DNA of 64,000 nt from Mycobacterium rhizamassiliense (GCF_900157375.1 NZ_LT721901.1:4111685-4175684), one strand, 5' to 3'. Positions 1 through 8,471 are shown, numbered from the stretch's first letter. A program made the numbers and translations. The notes: generated by a model from the letters alone, not told the origin.

Positions 1-717
1 GCCCTCGCCCACCACGACCAGCCGGGCGTCGACGCCGAAGTCGCACAGGGCGGCCAGGGCGCCGATGCTGCGATCGACGCGCTTTTCCACCGACAGCCGG
101 CCGCAATGCACCAGCAGCAGCTGCTCGGGCGTGGCCAATTGACGGCGCACCGAATGCGAGTGCCGGCTCGGGTGAAACGTCTTCAGGTCCACGCCCAGCG
201 GCACGGTCACCACGTTCGTGGCGCCGATGCGGTCGAACTCCTCGCGGGCGAACCCGGTGGTGCACACGACGGCGTCGTAGTCGGCGGCGGTGCGGCCGTT
301 GGCGAAGTCGGCGAGGCTGCGCGCCGTGGGTCCCGGAAGTATCTGTCCCGCAAGGCGATCCAGGCGCTCGTGCGAGATCATCACGGTGGTGGCGCCGTGT
401 TCGCGGCCCCACCTGCCCAGGGACCGCAGCGTGAGCCGGTCGGAAACCTCCAACGCGTCTGGCTGCAGGGCTTCCAGTAGCGCCTTGACGGGACCGGGCA
501 TCACCGCCCGGTATCCGCCGGTGAAGGGAATCAGCCAGGCGGGCATGGTGATTCGCACGACACCCGTGGGCAGCTGGGCGCGTTCGGGGCGCGGGCCGGG
601 GACGATCAGGAAAACCGCGTGTCCGCTGGCGCAGTATTCGGCGCCCAGCCGGTCGACAGCGGTGCGCAGCCCCCCGGACCGCGGGCCGTAGAAGTTAGCG
701 ACCTGTACTACGCGCAT
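1..717 (-). CDS. mgtA: GDP-mannose-dependent alpha-mannosyltransferase MgtA (partial, N-terminal 239 residues)
   Basis: GT4-family, GT-B-fold glycosyltransferase that transfers mannose in lipoglycan/glycolipid assembly at the cytoplasmic face of the membrane. The frame opens with ATG at 717 (MRVVQVANFYGPRSGGLRTA) and stays open to the window edge, so the C-terminal sugar-nucleotide half is missing. Seen here: the N-terminal Rossmann half with its Gly-rich acceptor loop (GPRSGGLRT, about residues 11-19) and, near the edge, the start of the second domain with the usual HCGRLSVEKR motif of GT4 enzymes. The N-terminus matches what I remember of M. tuberculosis Rv0557 (MgtA, once called PimB) almost residue for residue. 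Downstream genes lie outside the window. The assignment to MgtA is strong; the exact acceptor lipid is inferred from the family. Confidence 0.88.
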   Translation of the reverse strand, partial: MRVVQVANFYGPRSGGLRTAVDRLGAEYCASGHAVFLIVPGPRPERAQLPTGVVRITMPAWLIPFTGGYRAVMPGPVKALLEALQPDALEVSDRLTLRSLGRWGREHGATTVMISHERLDRLAGQILPGPTARSLADFANGRTAADYDAVVCTTGFAREEFDRIGATNVVTVPLGVDLKTFHPSRHSHSVRRQLATPEQLLLVHCGRLSVEKRVDRSIGALAALCDFGVDARLVVVGEG

Positions 718-811
718 CTTTCGAGGACACGCGGCGCTCGTGTGCAGTCAACGATGCCGGACTGACGCGTGCCTGAACAGTCCATGAATTCCGGCTCAGT
801 CGGTGGTGCGG

Positions 812-2335
812 CTACGCGGCGCGCGACGGCCCGAACCAGCGCTCCAGCGCCGCACGCAGGGCCGCTTCGGCCGCCGGGTCGAATGTGTCTGCTGCCCAAG
901 CGACGTAGCCGTCGGGGCGGATCAGCATCGCCACGGCGAGCCCGTCGCCGATAGTGGCGCCGACGGTGTCGACGCGATCTTCCCAGCCGCGTACGGCCGC
1001 GGCCACGCCGCCGTCGAGATCGAGCAACACCGGACGCCCTTCGTGAAGAAGTTCGGCGACCCGTCGGCCGTCGTCGAGCGTCAGGTCCGGGACGAGCCGG
1101 CCAGACAAGCGATGGTCGTCACCCACGTCGTATCGCACGTCGGCGCCCGCCAGCAGTCCGGCCATGCGCTGTTGCACATCGGGGCTCGTGAAGAGTTCGC
1201 CCAATAGTGTGCGCAGCGCGGTGACTTCGGGTCCCGACACCATGAGCGCGGTCTGCGCCAGCGAGTGCATCATGACGCGCAGGCCCACCGGGTAGCGCTC
1301 GGACTGGTAGGTGTCGAGCAATCCGGCGGGTGCGGTGCCGTTGATCTCGGCCGCCAACTTCCAGCCGAGGTTAATGGTGTCTTGCAGGCCAAGATTCAGG
1401 CCGGGGCCGCCCATCGGGCTGTGCACGTGCGCGGCATCACCGAGCAACAGGACCCGGCCGTCGCGGTAGCGCTCGGCAATGCGGGTGTTTTGCCCGTTGA
1501 TCCGGCGAAGGGCGTGCGGGCCTTCGTCTTTCGGTTCCTCGAATGGAAACTCCACGCCGAGGATGCGGTGCGCGCTTTCGCGCAGTTCGGTCAGGGTCAT
1601 CGGCACTTCGTCGACTGGAGGGCTGAATTCGATGGTGCCGAGCAGTGAACGGCCGGGCTCGAATTCAGCGAAGATGAGCCCGCCGCGGTCGAGCCGGGTG
1701 TGACCGAAGGGGAGCGTGCCGTGCCCCGGAATGTCGACACCGCCGTCGGTGCGGCGTAGCTCGCCGGGAACGTGCACATGAGCGAGTCGGCTGACCGTGG
1801 GCGCGGTGCTGCCAGGGAAGTCGATGCCCGCGGCTTTGCGGACCAGGCTGCGTCCGCCGTCGGCACCGACGAGGAAGCCGGCGTCGATCGAGTAGTCGCG
1901 CTCCGGCGAAGATACCGACAACCCAACGGATTCCGTGCTCGGCCGGATATCGGAGAGCCCATGGCCCCAGCGCAGGTCCACGCCGAGGTCGCGCGCCCGC
2001 TTTTCCAGCAGCCGCACCAGCCGGGGCTGCTGGATGGGCAGCATGTACATCGGATTGTCGGGCACACCGAGGAAATTCAGCGTCATGGCCGCGAACCTGC
2101 CCTGGTAGGCGGGCCGGGGCGGGTCTTCGTCGCCGGTGAACGTCCGATACAGCCCGCGCATGTCGAGGGCGCGAATGATCTGTCCGACAAGGCCGTTGGC
2201 CTTCGGCTCCGGACTGGGTCCGGGCAGCACGTCGAGGACGACCGGCCGCACACCGGCCAATGCCAGCTCGCAGGCCAGCAGCAACCCGTTCGGCCCGGCA
2301 CCGGCGATCACGACGTCGGCGCGTTCGTCAGCCAT
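812..2335 (-). CDS. FAD-dependent aromatic hydroxylase (PheA/TfdB-type group A monooxygenase)
   Basis: 507-residue flavoprotein that should hydroxylate a phenolic or polyketide-like aromatic ring using NAD(P)H and O2. The N-terminus carries the dinucleotide-binding GAGPNG motif at about residues 11-16. The second FAD signature, GDAAHVHSPMGGPG, lies near residue 300 and is followed by NLGLQD. A thioredoxin-like C-terminal domain of the family follows. The start overlaps the end of the upstream TetR gene by 8 bp, so the two are one transcription unit and the regulator probably controls this enzyme. Substrate cannot be told from sequence; rifamycin-type and phenol-type hydroxylases look alike at this level. 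Confidence 0.88.
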   Translation of the reverse strand: MADERADVVIAGAGPNGLLLACELALAGVRPVVLDVLPGPSPEPKANGLVGQIIRALDMRGLYRTFTGDEDPPRPAYQGRFAAMTLNFLGVPDNPMYMLPIQQPRLVRLLEKRARDLGVDLRWGHGLSDIRPSTESVGLSVSSPERDYSIDAGFLVGADGGRSLVRKAAGIDFPGSTAPTVSRLAHVHVPGELRRTDGGVDIPGHGTLPFGHTRLDRGGLIFAEFEPGRSLLGTIEFSPPVDEVPMTLTELRESAHRILGVEFPFEEPKDEGPHALRRINGQNTRIAERYRDGRVLLLGDAAHVHSPMGGPGLNLGLQDTINLGWKLAAEINGTAPAGLLDTYQSERYPVGLRVMMHSLAQTALMVSGPEVTALRTLLGELFTSPDVQQRMAGLLAGADVRYDVGDDHRLSGRLVPDLTLDDGRRVAELLHEGRPVLLDLDGGVAAAVRGWEDRVDTVGATIGDGLAVAMLIRPDGYVAWAADTFDPAAEAALRAALERWFGPSRAA

Positions 2336-2960
2336 GGTGTGTCTTCTTTCTGGTGGGTTCGGGCAGCCCCGCGCTGACGGAGGCGAAGCCCGAGCGGATG
2401 AGCGCGGTGATCGGCACCGGGGGATCGGCCCGCACGTACGCGTCGGCCGCCGCGTCGCCGACGGCGCGGACGACGGCCATGACCAGTCGCGGGTACAGGT
2501 CGCGGTCGGGATTCGTCCCCGTACGTTCGGCGATCACGTGCAGGAATTCTTCGAATAGGTCGTGCGGCACGGAGTTTCGTACCTGCGGGTGCATGACAAG
2601 TTTGCGCACCTCGACGAGTTCCTGGCGGGTGGGGGCCCGGTTCTCGTCGCCGTGGACATCGCCGAAGTCCACTTCCAACGGCGTCAGCACGGCATGCGTG
2701 ATCGCCGTCCACAGCGGCTCGTCGGCGGGCTGCTCGCGAAGTATGGCGATGCTGCGACGCAGGCGTTCGGCCTGCCGGTAGGCGAGCGCCTCGTATTTGC
2801 CGCCGAAGTAGTTGGTGAATGTGCGCAGCGAGACTCCCGCCAGGCCGGCGATGTCTTCGCGCGTGACGTTGTCGAGTCCACGTTCGAAGGCCAGGTTCAG
2901 CGCGGCGTCGCTGAGCGCGCGCCGGGTGTCGGCCTTCTTGCGTTCGCGCAGTCCAGTCAT
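2328..2960 (-). CDS. TetR-family transcriptional regulator of the adjacent monooxygenase
   Basis: 210-residue repressor-like protein. The N-terminal helix-turn-helix is clear: residues about 12-55 contain TRRALSDAALNLAFERG and then VTREDIAGLAGVSLRTFTNYF, the standard TetR recognition helix. The C-terminal ligand domain is helical and unassigned. I chose ATG at 2960 over an in-frame TTG nine bases upstream because the homologous region begins with the basic RERKKADTRRA stretch. The gene ends inside the start of the FAD hydroxylase, and a perfect inverted repeat lies about 23 bases upstream of the start; together they suggest autoregulation with an aromatic inducer. Inducer unknown. Confidence 0.9.
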   Translation of the reverse strand: MTGLRERKKADTRRALSDAALNLAFERGLDNVTREDIAGLAGVSLRTFTNYFGGKYEALAYRQAERLRRSIAILREQPADEPLWTAITHAVLTPLEVDFGDVHGDENRAPTRQELVEVRKLVMHPQVRNSVPHDLFEEFLHVIAERTGTNPDRDLYPRLVMAVVRAVGDAAADAYVRADPPVPITALIRSGFASVSAGLPEPTRKKTHHG

Positions 2961-2982
2961 GACGATCAACGTACGCTAAACG

Positions 2983-2995
2983 TGCCCAGTGGGCA
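2983..2995. promoter_or_regulatory. 13-bp inverted repeat, likely TetR operator
   Basis: TGCCCA-G-TGGGCA, perfect 6-bp arms around one base, placed just upstream of the TetR/hydroxylase unit. Position and symmetry fit an autoregulatory operator; binding is inferred. Confidence 0.5.
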
Positions 2996-3146
2996 ATATT
3001 GCTCGTAGGGCAAGTTGTGGAGATGCGGCCGCCTGCGGGTGTGCGTTTACGGCGTTGAGCGGCTAAGGCGGCGACACGCCGAGAAACGCCGCCCGGGACG
3101 CACACTCAAAGCCAAGGGGCGGCGCGAAAGACGAACGCGCCGTTAG

Positions 3147-4730
3147 CTATCCGGCGGGGTCGAGCAGCTGCACCTCTTCGAGGTCCATCTCGCTTTGCAA
3201 TTCGCGCAGCACGATGTCGTCGATGACCCGCTGATTGCGCAGCGCGGTGATGGCCTGGCGCTTGTGCTCGAGCACACCCAGACGGATCCGGCGCACCAGG
3301 TCGTTGTGGTCGGCGAGGTCGGTGGTCGACCCGTCGTCGTTCTCCTCGATGAGTGCGGCGTGCTCCTCGTATTCCTTTTGCAAGCGCGCCAACATCTTTG
3401 GGCTCGCTCCGAGCTCGTTGGCGACTACGGGCAGCGCCTCGATGGCGGCCTGGCTCCCGCGGCAGCGGGCGATCTGCAGTTCGCGTTCGTAGGTGGCGTC
3501 TTCGGGCATGTGCGCCCAGCGGACCACCGCGGGCAGCGTGATGCCCTGGACGATGACGGTCACGAGGATGACGACGATCACGACGAAGATCAGCAGGCTG
3601 CGGTCCGGGAAAGGATTGCCGGACAGCGTGGTCGCCGGGACGGCGAGCGCCGCTGCCAGCGACACGGCGCCGCGGAATCCGGCCCACGCGGTGACGAAGC
3701 GCTGGCGCCAGGGGACGCGGCGCTCTCGCTGTGCCTCGCGGCGGTCGATCAGACGAAGCAGCAGGGTGGTGATCTCGCCCCAGAAGATGCGGGACACGAT
3801 GACGACGCCGGTGACGGCCAGCGCGATGAAGAAGGCGTGCTTCAGGCCGCCGTCGACGTTGGCGGTGCCGTGCACCGCGCCGGGGATCTGGACCCCGACG
3901 AACACCCACAGCGAGCCGTTGATCAGGAACGTTGCCACGTCCCAGAAGCCCCAGGACAACAGCCGCGAGCGCGCGCGGATCACCAGCGGTCCGGAGTACG
4001 TCAGCACCAACGCCGACACCAGGACCGCGACCACGCCGCTGCAATCGAAAGCCTGGGCGAGCAGGAACGCGGCGAACGGCGTCAGCAGGCTGATCGCGCC
4101 TTCCTCCTGCGGCGCGTCGAGTCGCTTCCGCGTCAGGGTCACCAGGCCCCCGACCAAGAGGCCGGCCAGGATGCCGCCGCCGTAGGAGGTGATGAAGCGC
4201 AGCACGAGATCGGGCGGGGCGATCTCGGCCCCACCGACCGCGACGTGCACGGTCACCGCGAACAGCACCAGCGCGGTGCCGTCGTTGATCAGACTCTCGG
4301 CACGCAGCACGGTCAGCGAGCGGCGCGGTAGCCGTTTGGCCAGACCGGCGACGGCGGCGGCGTCGGTCGGGGAGAGCACCGCGCCCAGCACCGCGGCCGC
4401 GTGCGGTTCCATGCCCAGCGCCCGTGCGGTCCACGACACCGCGACGGCCGTGACGACGACCAGGATGACGCTGAGGAAGATGATGATCCGCAGGTTCGCG
4501 CGGATTTCGCGGATGCTGGTGTTGAGGCCCTCCCAGTACAGGATCGCCGGCAGGAACAGCAGCAGCACGATCTCGCCGTTGATGTGCACGTGGCCGAACG
4601 CGGGGATCAGCCCCAGCAGCGCGCCCAGCACGATGAGCAGCAACGGGGGACCGACCCGATAACGCCGGCCCAACACGGTTCCGACGATGACCGCCGACAC
4701 AAGCGCAACGATGAGTTCGAGCCCAAACAC
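3147..4730 (-). CDS. Na+/H+ antiporter, CPA1 (NhaP/YjcE) family
   Basis: About 527-residue integral membrane exchanger that trades cytoplasmic Na+ (or K+) for protons. Roughly a dozen hydrophobic segments precede a hydrophilic C-terminal tail of about 130 residues. The CPA1 ion-binding region is visible: GAVLSPTDAAAVAGL, with the T-D pair in the unwound helix, followed by ESLINDGTALVLF with its conserved N-D. I put the start at GTG 4730 (reading VFGLELIVALV). The open frame runs 189 bases further, but that extension is Ala/Arg-rich, non-family, and antisense to the Cys-rich end of the next gene. It resembles M. tuberculosis Rv2287. No regulator is adjacent. Confidence 0.88.
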   Translation of the reverse strand: MFGLELIVALVSAVIVGTVLGRRYRVGPPLLLIVLGALLGLIPAFGHVHINGEIVLLLFLPAILYWEGLNTSIREIRANLRIIIFLSVILVVVTAVAVSWTARALGMEPHAAAVLGAVLSPTDAAAVAGLAKRLPRRSLTVLRAESLINDGTALVLFAVTVHVAVGGAEIAPPDLVLRFITSYGGGILAGLLVGGLVTLTRKRLDAPQEEGAISLLTPFAAFLLAQAFDCSGVVAVLVSALVLTYSGPLVIRARSRLLSWGFWDVATFLINGSLWVFVGVQIPGAVHGTANVDGGLKHAFFIALAVTGVVIVSRIFWGEITTLLLRLIDRREAQRERRVPWRQRFVTAWAGFRGAVSLAAALAVPATTLSGNPFPDRSLLIFVVIVVILVTVIVQGITLPAVVRWAHMPEDATYERELQIARCRGSQAAIEALPVVANELGASPKMLARLQKEYEEHAALIEENDDGSTTDLADHNDLVRRIRLGVLEHKRQAITALRNQRVIDDIVLRELQSEMDLEEVQLLDPAG

Positions 4731-4773
4731 TCGACCATCTTTACTTACAACGTGTTGCCGTGCCTCGGCGGAG

Positions 4774-5823
4774 TTACGTGCAGTCGCAGCAGCAGTCGTC
4801 GCACTCGCAGCAACAGTCGCAGCCATCGCAGCAACACCAGCAGCTGCTGGAGCCGCCGCCCTTTTTCTTGGCGCCGGGGTCGGGCGTCTCGTCCTCGGGG
4901 TTGCCCGGCCCGGGCGCACCGGGGCCGAAGTTGATCGGCTCCTGCTGGCCGCGTGGCGTTCCGTTCTGCGCGGTGACGCCGTTGAAGGTGCGGGATACGG
5001 CGCGGCGCACCTCGCGGGTCAGGAGCTTCTGGGCCAAGCGTCCGTCGGTGAATTCCACGTCGGCCAGCGCCAGTTCGATGCCCAGCGCCGCGTCGTCGCA
5101 CAGGGCGCGGACTTCGGCCATCGGAGTTTGCGTGGCGGCCAACGGGTTCCATTTGCCGTGGGCCAGGTCGTCGCGATAATCCTCGACGGCGTCGAGCAGA
5201 TGCGCCACCCGCCCGAACAGCCGGCCGATCTCGCGCAGCGGCGCTTGATTGTCGGGCCGTCCGGCCAGCACGGCGGTGTACGCGAACGCCTCGGCGACCG
5301 CGGTCTCGGTGGGCTCGGTCACGGTGAGCAGCCCGCCCGGGCGTGCGGTCGCCTCGAGCTCGACCTGGCGGTCCATCGCGGCGACGAGCACGCCGGTGTC
5401 GAAGCCGAGCGTGTGGCCGGCGTCGGTGCCCTGGCGCACCCAGCGCTCGGCGATGCGGCGCGCGGCCGGTCGCACGCCCGCGACGCCGACCATGCCGTCG
5501 TGGTCGTCGATGTGGTCGCGGACCTTGGCCGCGGCCAGCGCCAGCGAGACCACCGCGGCCAGCCGCACGCAGTCACCGGTGGCGACGTCGGCTTTGCGCA
5601 TGGCCCTTAAAGGGCACCGACCGGCCGTGCGGCGGGTGGGCTGGCCGTCGGACTGCGCCTCGACCAGTAGCGAGACCACCAGGCCGTCGTAGTTGGTGGC
5701 GATCCGAGCGACTTGGCCGTAGTCGTCGCGCAGCGCCAGACACAACCCACACAGTTGGGCGGTCCAGGCCGCCGCAAGCTCGCCGCCGAGTCGATGACGG
5801 CAAGGACGAATGATGCCGAACAT
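4774..5823 (-). CDS. DUF5685-family protein with a 13-cysteine C-terminal tail
   Basis: 349-residue soluble protein of the actinobacterial DUF5685 family, function unknown. The N-terminus has the family hallmark MFGIIRPCRH followed by LCGLCLALRDD. A conserved acidic motif DAVEDYRDD with WNPL follows at about residues 212-226. It looks like the Asp-rich second motif of all-helical prenyl/squalene-synthase-like folds, a resemblance I infer rather than know. After residue 300 comes a Gly/Pro-rich linker, a Lys-Gly-Ser spacer, and a tail of 22 residues containing 13 cysteines (C-W-C-C-C-D-G-C and three CCC runs broken by D/E). The tail could bind metal or be a modified peptide. It stands alone, ahead of the antiporter on the same strand. 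Confidence 0.75.
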   Translation of the reverse strand: MFGIIRPCRHRLGGELAAAWTAQLCGLCLALRDDYGQVARIATNYDGLVVSLLVEAQSDGQPTRRTAGRCPLRAMRKADVATGDCVRLAAVVSLALAAAKVRDHIDDHDGMVGVAGVRPAARRIAERWVRQGTDAGHTLGFDTGVLVAAMDRQVELEATARPGGLLTVTEPTETAVAEAFAYTAVLAGRPDNQAPLREIGRLFGRVAHLLDAVEDYRDDLAHGKWNPLAATQTPMAEVRALCDDAALGIELALADVEFTDGRLAQKLLTREVRRAVSRTFNGVTAQNGTPRGQQEPINFGPGAPGPGNPEDETPDPGAKKKGGGSSSCWCCCDGCDCCCECDDCCCDCT

Positions 5824-5987
5824 GCACAGAAGCTACCCGACCGCCAGCAAACTTGCGCGGGAAATGCCGGGGCGGCCGTTACGCGCCGGACGGGACTTTC
5901 GGAAGTTAGCTGGCTAAGTGCGCGGGTTTGCTGCGGGGGACCGTGGCGAAGCCGGGGCTGACCTGGCGTATTAGGCTGCGCGCCATA

Positions 5988-6440
5988 ATGGAAGAGATGG
6001 CTTTCGTGAAGATCAGGGTTTTCGTGACCGTCGCGATGCTTCTCTCGTCGACGCTGACGGGGTGCCACCTCGAATCCAGGAACCCGCCGACGTCGAAGAC
6101 TCTGCAGGTCTCCATGGACGAGGTGTCCAAGCGAAGCACGATCACGCAGAACGTGACGCTGGGGGTCGGCAACACGCTCAAGCTGCAGCTCGGCTCGAAT
6201 TACAGCACGCCCTACCGGTGGGCGGCCGATGCGAAGATCGGCGACACGGGCATCATGCAGCAAACCAGCCACCAGTACGTGGCGCCGAGCACCGACGCGT
6301 TGGGTGCGCCCGGCAGCGAGAACTGGACGTTCACCGCGCTGAAGCCCGGGACGACGACAATCTCCACGAACTACTCGAGCTTCGTTGGCAAGAACACGCC
6401 GCCGGTGTGTCAGTACTCCGTGATCGTGACGGTGCAGTAA
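5988..6440 (+). CDS. Chagasin-like (I42) protease-inhibitor lipoprotein
   Basis: About 150-residue lipoprotein. The signal peptide (VKIRVFVTVAMLLSS) ends in a lipobox, LTGC, so the mature protein should be anchored to the outer face of the membrane. The mature part follows the chagasin/inhibitor-I42 plan: VTLGVGNTLKLQL, then NYSTPYRW in place of the NPTTGYxW loop, then GAPGSENWTFTALKPGTT, and a final strand CQYSVIV. Chagasins block papain-type cysteine proteases. ATG 5988, ATG 5997 and GTG 6006 are all possible starts; GTG 6006 has GAAGAG well spaced upstream, so the true N-terminus may be shorter. No operon partner. Confidence 0.65.
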   Translation: MEEMAFVKIRVFVTVAMLLSSTLTGCHLESRNPPTSKTLQVSMDEVSKRSTITQNVTLGVGNTLKLQLGSNYSTPYRWAADAKIGDTGIMQQTSHQYVAPSTDALGAPGSENWTFTALKPGTTTISTNYSSFVGKNTPPVCQYSVIVTVQ

Positions 6441-6480
6441 AGCGCTGCGGAGTTGCGGTGGCTCGGCTACCGTCCTGGCT

Positions 6481-6960
6481 GTGCTTGGCTTCCTTCGCAA
6501 CTGGCCCAAGTTGAGCAATGTGCCCGCCGAGCTTCGCGAAGAGCTCGAGGCCGAGGGCCTGATTTTCCTTGCGCCGAATGTCGGCGTGGTGCGGCGCTTC
6601 AGCGGCCATGTGCCGGGCGTGTTTTCCGCCTCGGGCGTCTCCCGGTACAAGGGCGCGTTTGCGTTCAGTGCGGCGCGGGTCGTCGCAACCTTTCCCACGC
6701 GCGGCGACGTGGGACTGCGGTCCATCGACTGCGGGTGGGATGTGGCCGGGGGGCCGGCTTCGGCCGCGGTGACGCCGAAGGGGTTGCTGATCGACATCGA
6801 CCTGCGCGGGGTGGATCACGCCTTCAGTGGCTCGATGAAGTTGCACTACAAGAAGGCGATTCCGGCAGACGTGCTTCAGGCGTTACCGCGCACGACTCTG
6901 CGGTTTCCGGTGGAGCCGGTGTTCGTATATCGCGCGGCCGGGGTGCGTCCGAAGGCGTAG
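6481..6960 (+). CDS. Conserved hypothetical protein
   Basis: 159-residue soluble protein, start GTG 6481. It has no signal peptide or membrane segment. The sequence alternates short strands (GLIFLAPNVGVVRRF, GLRSIDCGWDV, GLLIDIDLRGVD) and ends in a Pro/Val-rich strand, which suggests a beta-rich fold. I do not recognise a named family. It is 40 bases downstream of the chagasin-like lipoprotein, on the same strand. A near-palindromic site follows it, before the DsbA-like gene. Confidence 0.65.
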   Translation: MLGFLRNWPKLSNVPAELREELEAEGLIFLAPNVGVVRRFSGHVPGVFSASGVSRYKGAFAFSAARVVATFPTRGDVGLRSIDCGWDVAGGPASAAVTPKGLLIDIDLRGVDHAFSGSMKLHYKKAIPADVLQALPRTTLRFPVEPVFVYRAAGVRPKA

Positions 6961-6978
6961 GCACCCGTCCTCAAACGT

Positions 6979-6996
6979 GCTAGCGCATGCGCTATC
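6979..6996. promoter_or_regulatory. Near-perfect 18-bp palindrome, candidate operator (copy 1 of 2)
   Basis: GCTAGCGCATGCGCTATC: a 14-bp perfect core (TAGCGCATGCGCTA) 39 bases upstream of the DsbA-like gene. The same element, perfect over 18 bp, lies at 41699-41716. Two copies in different contexts, each ahead of a small catabolic-type gene, suggest a shared repressor. Confidence 0.45.
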
Positions 6997-7034
6997 GGGT
7001 GGTGGACAATGTCGTCGGGACGAAGGAGTCGGTG

Positions 7035-7730
7035 ATGAGCGTGAGCGTGGATTTCCATTTCGATCCGATGTGCCCCTTCGCTTTTCAGACCTCGCTGTGG
7101 ATCCGAGATGTCCGCGCGCAGTTGGGGATTGACATCCAATGGCGGTTCTTCAGCCTCGAAGAGGTCAATCGCGTCGAGGGCAAGAAGCATCCGTGGGAGC
7201 GGGACTGGTCGTACGGCTGGTCGTTGATGCGGATCGGTGCCCTGCTGGGCCGGACGGACATGGCGTTGCTGGATCGGTGGTACGCCGCGATCGGGCGCGA
7301 ACTGCACACCCTCGGTGGCAAACCGCACGATCCGGTGGTGGCGCGACGGCTGCTGGGCGAGATCGGCGCCGGCGAATCGATTCTCGATGCGGCACTGGAC
7401 GATCCGACCACCCACGATCAGGTGCGTGCCGACCATCAGCGGGTGGTCGACGCGGGCGGATACGGCGTGCCGACGCTGTTCATCGACGGGCAGTGTGTGT
7501 TCGGGCCGGTGCTGGTGGACCCGCCGACCGGGCTGGACGCGCTGAAGCTGTGGAACATGGTGATCGGCATGGTCGAGCTGCCGCACGTGTACGAGCTGCA
7601 GCGGCCGAAGTCGCAGACCGACGTCGAACTGATTGCGCGCAGCCTGCGCCCGTATCTCGACGGGCGCGACTGGGTCAGCATCAATCGGGGCGAGGTCATC
7701 GACCTCGACGGCCTCGCGGGCGGACGTTAG
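7035..7730 (+). CDS. DsbA-family / 2-hydroxychromene-2-carboxylate isomerase-like thiol protein
   Basis: 231-residue cytosolic protein of the thioredoxin-fold DsbA family. The active-site loop reads DPMCPFAFQTSLW: a C-P-x-x loop with only one cysteine, so it cannot form the usual CxxC disulfide. A glutathione- or mycothiol-type isomerase/transferase role is therefore more likely than oxidoreductase activity. The cis-proline loop (GVPTLFIDGQCVFGPV) is intact. ATG 7035 has AAGGAG six bases upstream. It converges with the alpha/beta hydrolase, their stop codons overlapping, and has a palindromic operator candidate upstream. Mycothiol as partner is inferred from the organism. Confidence 0.75.
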   Translation: MSVSVDFHFDPMCPFAFQTSLWIRDVRAQLGIDIQWRFFSLEEVNRVEGKKHPWERDWSYGWSLMRIGALLGRTDMALLDRWYAAIGRELHTLGGKPHDPVVARRLLGEIGAGESILDAALDDPTTHDQVRADHQRVVDAGGYGVPTLFIDGQCVFGPVLVDPPTGLDALKLWNMVIGMVELPHVYELQRPKSQTDVELIARSLRPYLDGRDWVSINRGEVIDLDGLAGGR

Positions 7731-8419
7731 ACGTTTTCCGCGGCCTCGGACAGGATGTCGACGACGACCTCCGGCCGCGTGATCAGCGGCGCGTGATCCA
7801 CTTGGTGGCTGTGGGTGCGGGCGTTCATGCGCTCGGCCATGAATCGTTGCGTGTCGGGGTTGATCATCCGGTCTTCTTCGGCGACGAGGTACCAGGCCGG
7901 TAGCTCTTTCCATCCGGGTTTCGCGACGGGCTGCTGGATGCAGGGGGCGGCGATGGGTCGCTGGACCGCGGCGAGCAGCGCATGTTCCTCGGCCGTCGCG
8001 TGCTGTGCGAAAGCCTCGCCAAAGGCATTGGTGGGCAACCAGATCCAGCCGCCGTCGTCGGGCTTGAGTTCGGGGGCCAGCGGGTGCGGGGGGTTGCGGT
8101 AGAAAACGTCGGCGACGGTCTCGCCCTGGTCGGGGGCTAGGGCGGCGACGTAGACGAGCGCCCTGACGCGGGAATGGTCGGTCGCGCCGATGACACCACC
8201 GGCGTAGGCATGGCCAGCCAGGACGACGGGCCCTTCGGTGCGGTCGATGGTTCGTTTGACCGCGTTGACGTCGTCGTCGAGCGTGGTGAGCGGGATGGGC
8301 GCGGCGAGGACGTCGAAGCCGGATTGCCGCAGGCCAACGATGACTCGGCCCCAGCTGGACCCGTCGGCCCAGGCGCCGTGGACGAGAACGATCGTGGGTG
8401 TCGCTGAATTGGGACGCAC
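7727..8419 (-). CDS. Alpha/beta-hydrolase-fold protein lacking the nucleophilic serine
   Basis: 230 residues. The oxyanion-loop motif VLVHGAWADGSSW at about residues 11-23 identifies an alpha/beta hydrolase of the MhpC/salicylate-esterase type. At the nucleophile elbow the sequence is LAGHAYAGGV, so alanine replaces the expected serine of GHSxGG. Later acidic and histidine positions remain (VAEEDRMINP and QVDHAPLI). The protein may be inactive as an esterase, or belong to a non-hydrolytic subgroup. GTG start at 8419. No partner gene on this strand. Confidence 0.78.
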   Translation of the reverse strand: MRPNSATPTIVLVHGAWADGSSWGRVIVGLRQSGFDVLAAPIPLTTLDDDVNAVKRTIDRTEGPVVLAGHAYAGGVIGATDHSRVRALVYVAALAPDQGETVADVFYRNPPHPLAPELKPDDGGWIWLPTNAFGEAFAQHATAEEHALLAAVQRPIAAPCIQQPVAKPGWKELPAWYLVAEEDRMINPDTQRFMAERMNARTHSHQVDHAPLITRPEVVVDILSEAAENV

Positions 8420-8471
8420 AACCCAGAATGGTATTCGCGCTGGGGCCGTGGGTCAACGTCGCGTGTCGTGG

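Noticed and set aside
3000..3146. Possible terminator between the TetR and antiporter genes
   Set aside because: GC-rich complementary bits exist (GGCG/CGCC runs) but no clean stem with a T-tract, and convergent transcription is not the arrangement here.
3195..4331. 378-codon open frame on the plus strand opposite the antiporter
   Set aside because: Very rich in Arg, Gln, Asp and His with no hydrophobic pattern; it is the usual complement-strand shadow of a high-GC gene whose own strand encodes clear membrane helices.
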